Positions 1 through 4,572 of a DNA stretch of 5,781 nucleotides are shown piece after piece. The translations under genes and the position numbers were made by a program. A model generated the notes under the pieces. The model worked only from the letters and a program-made list of their open reading frames with translations. It searched no databases and had not been told where the DNA came from. The DNA is from an uncultured Bacillota bacterium (GTDB lineage Bacteria > Bacillota > Dehalobacteriia > UBA7702), in assembly GCA_902766525.1 (NCBI GenBank), contig CACXDX010000001.1:1-5781 (forward strand), read 5' to 3'. Positions within the stretch are counted from its first letter, which is position 1, and every line of letters starts with the position of its first letter.

Positions 1-1
1 C

Positions 2-370
2 GATCTCGATCTTGAGGCGGTGAAAAATCGTAAAGATGATTGGATCATCAAGCCCGAAGACGACTATGATTCTCACGGTGTTTACGCCGGGAAAGATATG
101 ACCGGAGAAGCATGGAAAGAGACGGTGGCAAAATGTCTGGATCGTCATTTTGTGGTGATGCGCTATCATACGCCCTGCCGGTGTGAGATCGCGCTGCCCT
201 ATCGCGATGAAACGGCAAAAGACCCCCACGGTATCGAAAAATACTACTCCATGACGGGGATTTATTCCTTTAACGGCAAACATCACGGTTTCTTCAGCCG
301 CATGGGCAAGGAAGGCGTGATCTCCGAAAGCCACAACGGCGTCAGCATTCCTTCTTTCCGTATACTTTAA
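2..370 (+). CDS. C-terminal fragment of a circularly permuted ATP-grasp-like protein (5' end outside window)
   Basis: The reading frame is open from base 2 to the TAA at 368-370 and continues leftward out of the window, so this is the last ~122 residues of a longer protein. A GTG at 20 could be read as a start but has no Shine-Dalgarno sequence and lies inside the open frame. The segment IIKPEDDYDSHGVYAG resembles the conserved lysine/glycine-rich ATP-binding stretch (LKP-DDYGG-GV-G) of the uncharacterised circularly permuted ATP-grasp proteins, and the C-terminal end GVSIPSFRIL resembles their usual ending (a G-SVPTF-type motif). Members probably join a carboxylate to an amine using ATP, but no substrate can be named here. 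One departure from the family pattern is DS where a GG pair is common (after DDY). It is separated from the next gene by a promoter region, so it probably belongs to a different transcript. The family call rests on remembered motifs, not on a search. Confidence 0.7.
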   Translation, partial: DLDLEAVKNRKDDWIIKPEDDYDSHGVYAGKDMTGEAWKETVAKCLDRHFVVMRYHTPCRCEIALPYRDETAKDPHGIEKYYSMTGIYSFNGKHHGFFSRMGKEGVISESHNGVSIPSFRIL

Positions 371-402
371 CATAATCGATGTTGCCGCTTTCCGGGAAGA
401 GA

Positions 403-415
403 TATGAAATTCATA
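403..415. repeat. 13-base palindrome upstream of the ABC operon promoter
   Basis: TATGAA and TTCATA face each other around a single central A (409), giving a perfect 6-1-6 palindrome. It sits 35-50 bases upstream of the -35 element, where an activator or auxiliary operator could bind. It is followed by an A-run (421-428), not a T-run, so it does not look like a terminator of the ATP-grasp gene. In AT-rich DNA such a palindrome can occur by chance. Confidence 0.35.
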
Positions 416-449
416 ATCATAAAAAAAATAGTGTTTTTGTGAATAATGA

Positions 450-478
450 TTGAAATCATAATAGTTTTATGATAAAAT
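450..478 (+). promoter_or_regulatory. Housekeeping-sigma promoter for the ABC transporter operon
   Basis: The -35 element TTGAAA (450-455) and -10 element TAAAAT (473-478) are separated by exactly 17 bases, and each differs from consensus at one position. Transcription would begin near 485, leaving a leader of about 35 bases before the ATG at 520. The surrounding sequence is AT-rich. No competing -35/-10 pair of similar quality is seen in the gap. The TATAAT at 495-500 lacks a matching -35. The position is right for the substrate-binding-protein gene, and because the downstream genes are closely spaced it may drive the whole five-gene cluster. Confidence 0.7.
455..473. promoter_or_regulatory. 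Candidate operator: 7-5-7 inverted repeat filling the promoter spacer
   Basis: ATCATAA (455-461) and TTATGAT (467-473) are perfect inverted copies separated by five bases (462-466). The repeat overlaps the last base of the -35 and the first base of the -10, so a dimeric protein bound here would block RNA polymerase. The same 7-mer, ATCATAA, occurs again at 416-422. An overlapping smaller repeat, ATGATT / AATCAT (446-451 / 454-459), lies across the -35. The regulator is not in the window, and the sequence does not match a Fur, PerR or CcpA box that I recognise. Confidence 0.5.
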
Positions 479-503
479 GACTACAGTATAATTTTATAAT
501 TAT

Positions 504-508
504 GGAGG
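504..508 (+). promoter_or_regulatory. Ribosome binding site that sets the lipoprotein start at 520
   Basis: GGAGG at 504-508 lies 11 bases before the ATG at 520. An in-frame ATG at 502 overlaps this site and has only AT-rich sequence before it. Starting at 520 also gives a clean signal peptide (MKKIFAVIL...), whereas starting at 502 would place MEVWKQ in front of it. The spacing is a little long but acceptable. Confidence 0.75.
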
Positions 509-519
509 TATGGAAACAA

Positions 520-1392
520 ATGAAAAAAATTTTTGCTGTGATTTTGGTTTTCTGCTTATGTATTTCTATGGGATTGCTGACTGCCTGCGGAAGCAAGGAT
601 GACGCCGCCGCCGACGCGACGAGCGATGCCGATAACGTGATCACGGTCGGTCTGATGTCCGGCTATCAGCCCTATGAGTATCAGGAAGAAGACGGCACCT
701 ATGCCGGTTTCGATGTTGACGTGATTACCGAAGTATTAAACAGAGCCGGTTACGATGTGGAATTCTATATGGTTCAATGGGATGCTCTGCTCCCCGCCGT
801 TGAATCCGGCTATTGTGATCTCGTTGCCTGCCAGCTGGCGAGAAGTGATTCCCGCATCAACGAATACTATATGTCCACCGTTCCCTATTTTGAAGGCGGC
901 GGCTCCATTGCCGTGAAAGCCGGTACGGAAGTGCCCAATCTTGAAGATCTCGCCGCCAGCGGCGATGCCATCGGTGTGACCGTCGGTGATGCCTGGACTT
1001 CCTTCCTTGAAGATTATAACGCCGAAAACAATGACGCTTTGAATCTTCAGTATTACAGCGAAGACATCAGCACCATCATTCAGGACATTGTCAGCGGACG
1101 TATCGTTGCTACCCTGAATGAACCCAATGTTATGAAAGAACGCGCCAAAGTCCTCGGTATTGAAGATCAGCTTGATATCAGCACCGATCTCTACGGCAAC
1201 TATTTCGCTACCTTCGCTTTTGCGCGTACCGATGAAGGCAAAGCGTTAAGAGACGAGCTCGACCAGATCGTTACCGAAATGCTCAACGACGGTTCCCTTG
1301 CTCAGATCAGCATGGACAACTTCGGCGTTGATTACACCGCTAACTGCCTTGACAATATCGACGACAGAGATGAATGCGAAGTTACGGAATGA
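520..1392 (+). CDS. Amino-acid-type ABC transporter substrate-binding lipoprotein (SBP family 3)
   Basis: This 290-residue protein would capture the substrate outside the membrane and deliver it to the permease encoded downstream. Residues 1-22 form a lipoprotein signal peptide with lipobox LTAC, so Cys23 should be lipid-anchored; an Asp/Ala-rich linker follows (about 27-38). The mature part follows the bacterial family 3 solute-binding fold: the AGFDVDV motif (62-68), the first-lobe segment ending in R112, which should contact the substrate carboxylate, VPYF (121-124), the second-lobe motif GVTVGDAW (152-159), and the ending MLNDGSLAQI. Some ligand-pocket positions are unusual: GDAW where G-T is common, and Glu201 where an Asp usually holds the alpha-amino group. 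The tail after 275 is acidic and carries Cys276 and Cys286. The start at 520 was chosen over 502 because of the GGAGG at 504-508. It is the first gene after the promoter, followed by a hairpin. The family is secure; the ligand is unknown. Confidence 0.93.
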   Translation: MKKIFAVILVFCLCISMGLLTACGSKDDAAADATSDADNVITVGLMSGYQPYEYQEEDGTYAGFDVDVITEVLNRAGYDVEFYMVQWDALLPAVESGYCDLVACQLARSDSRINEYYMSTVPYFEGGGSIAVKAGTEVPNLEDLAASGDAIGVTVGDAWTSFLEDYNAENNDALNLQYYSEDISTIIQDIVSGRIVATLNEPNVMKERAKVLGIEDQLDISTDLYGNYFATFAFARTDEGKALRDELDQIVTEMLNDGSLAQISMDNFGVDYTANCLDNIDDRDECEVTE

Positions 1393-1415
1393 TATCGTAA
1401 CAAAAAATAATACTG

Positions 1416-1440
1416 CAAAGGGGAGTATACCTCCCCTTTG
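1416..1440 (+). terminator. Hairpin after the binding-protein gene: partial terminator or mRNA-stabilising stem
   Basis: CAAAGGGGAG (1416-1425) pairs perfectly with CTCCCCTTTG (1431-1440) around a five-base loop, giving a 10-bp GC-rich stem. The expected T-tract is missing: the stem is followed by TATTCCATTATG, and the first run of T appears only at 1457-1462. It is therefore unlikely to stop all transcription. In many ABC operons a stem of this kind after the binding-protein gene raises the amount of that message relative to the permease and ATPase, by partial termination or protection from 3' exonucleases. That role is inferred here. Confidence 0.65.
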
Positions 1441-1503
1441 TATTCCATTATGATCGTTTTTTACGTGATGTGGTGATAATCCTCAAAAAAAGGGTGTGAG
1501 GTT

Positions 1504-2214
1504 ATGGACATACTTGATCTTCAATTTATGATTGACTGTGTTCCGCAAATCTTTATCCAGGGCGTACCGATTGCATTGAAGATCGGTCTTGTTTCTTTCT
1601 TTTTCGGATTGTTGATAGGCCTGGTGAACGCATTATTTAAAATTTATAAAGTTCCCGTCATGAGTCAGCTCGCGACGGTCTACATCTCATTCTTCCGCGG
1701 AACGCCGTTAATGGTGCAGATCTTGATTTTCTATTACGGTATCCCCATTATTCTGCGGGCGGTCAATGCGAAATACGGTACCGGTATCGATGTCAGCGGC
1801 GTTCCCGCCATTGACTATATGTATATCGTCTATTCTTTGAACATCGGTTCCTATCTTTCGGAATCGACCCGTTCGGCCATTCTGTCCGTTCCCCACGGCC
1901 AGGTGGAAGCCGGCTATACTCTGGGGATGTCGACGCCGAAAATCCTGCGCCGCATCATCATTCCTCAGGCGCTTACCGTGGCTTTGCCGAACTATGGGAA
2001 TACTTTCATCGGCCTGCTGAAGGATACTTCTTTGGCCTTTATTGCCTCTGTCCCGGAAATTATCGGTCAGGCGAAGATCATTGCCGGTCGTACCAGTATG
2101 TTCTTTGAATCCTACATTGTGGCCGCGCTCATCTATTGGCTGCTTTGCATCATTCTCGAACAAGTTCTGCGGATTCTCGAAAAAAGGGCGCGCAGACATG
2201 AAAGGAGGGCTTGA
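1504..2214 (+). CDS. Polar amino acid ABC transporter permease (HEQRo-type inner-membrane protein)
   Basis: This 236-residue membrane protein would form the transport channel, probably as a homodimer because no second permease gene is present. Hydrophobic segments occur at about 20-45, 55-82, 104-128 and 200-222. SFFRGTPLMVQ (62-72) is the hallmark of the His/Glu/Gln/Arg/opine permease family. The EAA loop that docks the ATPase reads EAGYTLGMS (135-143) followed by PQA (154-156), and LKDTSLAFIASVPEI (172-186) is also typical. The length is normal for the family. The ATG at 1504 has only modest Shine-Dalgarno signals (AGGG at 1491-1494, GAGG at 1498-1501), in contrast to the strong sites of its neighbours. 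It lies 111 bases after the binding-protein gene, beyond the hairpin, and its stop is two bases before the ATPase start, so the two are translationally coupled. The role is confident; the substrate within the amino-acid class is not. Confidence 0.93.
   Translation: MDILDLQFMIDCVPQIFIQGVPIALKIGLVSFFFGLLIGLVNALFKIYKVPVMSQLATVYISFFRGTPLMVQILIFYYGIPIILRAVNAKYGTGIDVSGVPAIDYMYIVYSLNIGSYLSESTRSAILSVPHGQVEAGYTLGMSTPKILRRIIIPQALTVALPNYGNTFIGLLKDTSLAFIASVPEIIGQAKIIAGRTSMFFESYIVAALIYWLLCIILEQVLRILEKRARRHERRA
2203..2209 (+). promoter_or_regulatory. Strong ribosome binding site that sets the ATPase start at 2217
   Basis: AGGAGGG at 2203-2209 is inside the 3' end of the permease gene and lies seven bases before the ATG at 2217. 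The TTG at 2211 is in frame but only one base away from this site, and the next ATG (2226) is too far (16 bases). The site therefore decides for 2217 and suggests coupling of permease and ATPase translation. Confidence 0.8.
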
Positions 2215-2216
2215 TC

Positions 2217-3050
2217 ATGCCGTTTATGGATATTAAAGGTCTCCGCATGAGTTACGGCTCCAACGAGGTGCTGAAAGGCGTGGATCTCTCGGTGGAAAAA
2301 GGGCAGCGCGTGATCATCATGGGCCCTTCGGGTTCGGGGAAATCCACTTTTCTTCGCTGTCTCAATCATCTGGAAAAATCAAGTCACGGTGAGATGGTTT
2401 TTGACGGACGCACCATCAATATGGGAAAATGGACGAAAAGTGATATTCGTTTCGTCCGCGCCGACAGCGCCATGGTTTTCCAAAACTATAATCTTTTTGC
2501 TCACCGTACGGCGCTTGAGAATGTGATGGAAGGTCTTGTTCAGGTCAAAAAGATCAAGGCCGATGAGGCGCGAAAGACGGCGGAATATTATCTCGACAAA
2601 GTCGGGATGCTGGAAAGAAATGACTATTATCCCTCAGCGCTTTCCGGCGGTCAGCAGCAGCGTGCAGCCATTGCCAGAGCGTTGGCCATGAATCCCAAGG
2701 TCGTGTTTTTCGATGAACCGACCTCCGCGCTGGATCCGGAACTTGTCGGCGAAGTGCTCAACGTCATGAAACAGGTGGCGGAAGAGGGGATGACGATGCT
2801 CGTCGTTACCCACGAAGTGAGCTTTGCCCGGGACGTTGCCGATGTCGTTGTTTTCATGGATGGCGGAGTCGTCGTTGAAATAGGCCCGCCGGAACAGGTC
2901 CTTGACAATCCTCAGCATGAACGGACGCAGAAGTTCCTGAATATGATCAGTCAGGATCACGGCATCGGTCTCGGCGAAGAGGGCAAAACGGTTCAGCCGA
3001 ATGCTCAATCCTATACAATCAAAGCCAAAAGAACAGTTCCGAGGAAATAA
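2217..3050 (+). CDS. Polar amino acid ABC transporter ATP-binding protein (GlnQ-like)
   Basis: This 277-residue cytoplasmic ATPase would power the importer by ATP-driven dimerisation beneath the permease. All catalytic motifs are intact (numbered from the ATG at 2217): Walker A GPSGSGKST (36-44), Q-loop VFQNYNLF (87-94, Gln89), signature LSGGQ (142-146), Walker B with catalytic Glu in VVFFDEPTSALD (162-173), and the switch histidine in VVTHE (His199). The LF after the Q-loop and the general pattern place it with GlnQ/HisP-type amino-acid importers. The family is usually about 240-250 residues; this protein has roughly 30 extra residues after 248, rich in polar and finally basic residues (ending AKRTVPRK), with no domain I recognise. 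It is the third member of a complete importer with the two genes upstream. A 58-base gap without a visible terminator separates it from the methyltransferase gene, consistent with one operon. Confidence 0.95.
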   Translation: MPFMDIKGLRMSYGSNEVLKGVDLSVEKGQRVIIMGPSGSGKSTFLRCLNHLEKSSHGEMVFDGRTINMGKWTKSDIRFVRADSAMVFQNYNLFAHRTALENVMEGLVQVKKIKADEARKTAEYYLDKVGMLERNDYYPSALSGGQQQRAAIARALAMNPKVVFFDEPTSALDPELVGEVLNVMKQVAEEGMTMLVVTHEVSFARDVADVVVFMDGGVVVEIGPPEQVLDNPQHERTQKFLNMISQDHGIGLGEEGKTVQPNAQSYTIKAKRTVPRK

Positions 3051-3108
3051 CTTTCCGCTTTTCTCATAAGAATCGTAAAACTAACAGAATATAAAGGAGA
3101 AAGCTCAA

Positions 3109-4560
3109 ATGTATATCAATGACGCAAAAGCCGAAATACGTCAAGGATTGGATTATCTGTCTCGCGAGGATATGGAAGCGATCCACTGCGGAGCATTGGA
3201 AATTCTTGAAAGCGTCGGTATGGACGTTCACCATGAAGAAGCTCTGAAATTATTAAAAGAAGCCGGAGCGCGCATTGACGGCAGTCGTGTTTATTTTCCC
3301 CCGCATCTGGTGGAATGGGCGCTGAAACAGGCTCCGTCCTATATCATGCTCTACGATCGCGACGGAGAACCCGCCATGCTGCTTCAGGGCAGAAATGCCT
3401 ATTTCGGTACCGGCAGTGACTGCCCTCATCTGGTGGATACATTCACCGGAGAACGTCGGTTCTGGACAAAGAAGGATGTGGAAGACGCCATTAAAATCGT
3501 GGATGCTTTGCCCTATATCGATTTTACCATGTCCATGGGGCTGATCAATGATCTGAATCCCAAATCTCACTATCAGGAACAGTATGCGGTGATGATCCGC
3601 AATACCACCAAGCCTCAGGTGATCATTGCCGAAAACGCGGCTTGTCTCGATGATGTTTGCCGCATGGCGGCGGCGGTTCGCGGCGGCATGGATCAGCTCA
3701 GTCAAAAACCGTTGTTCGTGCTCTACGATGAACCCACCTCTCCGCTGGTCAATACCTTTGAAGCGCTGGATAAACTCCTGTACATGGCGGAAAAAAGATT
3801 GCCGACGAATTACGCCTGCGGCATGATGAGCGGCTCTACCGGCCCCGTGACCCAGGCCGGCGGCGTCACCCTTGCCACCGCGGAAAATCTGGGCGGTCTT
3901 GTCATTCATCAGTTGAAAAATCCCGGAGCGCCTTTTGTGTTCGGCGGCGGGATGTCCAATACCGATATGGTTTCCATGCAGCCCTCCTATGTTTCACCGG
4001 AAGCTTTTCTCACCGGCTCCGCGCTGACTCAGATGGGGCGGGAAATGTATTCACTGCCTACATGGGGATTTGCCGGATGTTCCAATTCAAAAGTCGCGGA
4101 CACTCAGGCCGTGAATGACGCCGCTTCCTTTATCTGGCATCAGGCTCTCACGGGCTGCAACATCAATCATGATGTCGGTTATCTGGAGTTCGGTCTGGCT
4201 TTTTCCTTTGATCTTCTGGTCATGTGCAATGAGACCATTTCTCAGGTACGCCGCTGCTTCAAGGGTGTACCGGTCAACAGAGAAACCATCGCCGTAGACG
4301 CGGTGAAAGAAGTGGGCCCCGGCGGTCATTTCCTCGGCATCGATCATACCTTCCGCCATTTCAAAGAAAACTGGCAGCCGGATCTCAGCGACAGAAATCT
4401 CTATGAGACCTGGCAGATGAACGGCGCCAAAACCATGGAAGAACGGACAAAGGAAAAGATCCGTGAGATCATTGACAACCATGTCCCCAAAGCGCTTCCC
4501 GCCGATGTCGACGCGGAAGTGGAAAGAATTTTGCGGGAGATCATCGAAAAGAATCGTTAA
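3109..4560 (+). CDS. MttB-superfamily (trimethylamine methyltransferase-like) protein, non-pyrrolysine
   Basis: This 483-residue protein matches the length and pattern of the MttB superfamily, cytoplasmic enzymes that transfer a methyl group from a methylated amine to a cognate corrinoid protein. Recognisable stretches are the N-terminal EILESVGMDVHHEEAL (31-46), the central GMMSGSTGPVTQAGG (238-252), TWGFAGCSNSKVADTQA (318-334), HDVGYLEFG (354-362) and EVGPGGHFLGIDHTFRHF (401-418). In archaeal MttB a UAG codon at about residue 334 encodes pyrrolysine; here the frame is sense codons throughout, so it belongs to the non-pyrrolysine branch. Characterised members of that branch demethylate glycine betaine (MtgB), proline betaine (MtpB) or carnitine (MtcB). 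I cannot tell which substrate, if any of these, applies. The start has AAGGAGA at 3094-3100, eight bases from the ATG. The lyase gene begins 12 bases after its stop. No corrinoid protein or methylcorrinoid:folate methyltransferase is present in the window. The family is confident, the substrate unknown. Confidence 0.92.
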   Translation: MYINDAKAEIRQGLDYLSREDMEAIHCGALEILESVGMDVHHEEALKLLKEAGARIDGSRVYFPPHLVEWALKQAPSYIMLYDRDGEPAMLLQGRNAYFGTGSDCPHLVDTFTGERRFWTKKDVEDAIKIVDALPYIDFTMSMGLINDLNPKSHYQEQYAVMIRNTTKPQVIIAENAACLDDVCRMAAAVRGGMDQLSQKPLFVLYDEPTSPLVNTFEALDKLLYMAEKRLPTNYACGMMSGSTGPVTQAGGVTLATAENLGGLVIHQLKNPGAPFVFGGGMSNTDMVSMQPSYVSPEAFLTGSALTQMGREMYSLPTWGFAGCSNSKVADTQAVNDAASFIWHQALTGCNINHDVGYLEFGLAFSFDLLVMCNETISQVRRCFKGVPVNRETIAVDAVKEVGPGGHFLGIDHTFRHFKENWQPDLSDRNLYETWQMNGAKTMEERTKEKIREIIDNHVPKALPADVDAEVERILREIIEKNR

Positions 4561-4572
4561 GGGAGGAACAAA

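Noticed and set aside
20..22. GTG as the start of a short stand-alone gene at the left edge
   Set aside because: The frame stays open to the window edge, no Shine-Dalgarno precedes the GTG, and the protein resembles only the C-terminal part of a larger family.
495..500. Perfect TATAAT as an alternative -10 element
   Set aside because: No acceptable -35 lies 16-18 bases upstream, and transcription would start at or inside the ribosome binding site, leaving almost no leader.
456..644. Small minus-strand frame overlapping the promoter and signal-peptide region
   Set aside because: It overlaps the promoter and the start of the lipoprotein gene and shows no ribosome binding site; the hydrophobic stretch is a by-product of the AT-rich DNA.
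1708..2199. Minus-strand open frame opposite the permease gene
   Set aside because: The hydrophilic, His/Arg/Asp-rich product is what the reverse of a membrane-protein gene gives; no independent support.
3064..3069. TCATAA before the methyltransferase gene as another operator site
   Set aside because: Only six bases match, there is no inverted partner and no promoter around it; expected by chance.
3253..3909. Long open frame on the minus strand opposite the methyltransferase gene
   Set aside because: It is the shadow of a well-supported gene, is rich in His/Arg/Ile as mirror frames are, resembles no protein I know, and has no promoter or ribosome binding site of its own.
4061..4110. Pyrrolysine site in the MttB-like protein
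   Set aside because: No in-frame TAG exists in the gene; the region corresponding to the pyrrolysine neighbourhood is entirely sense codons.
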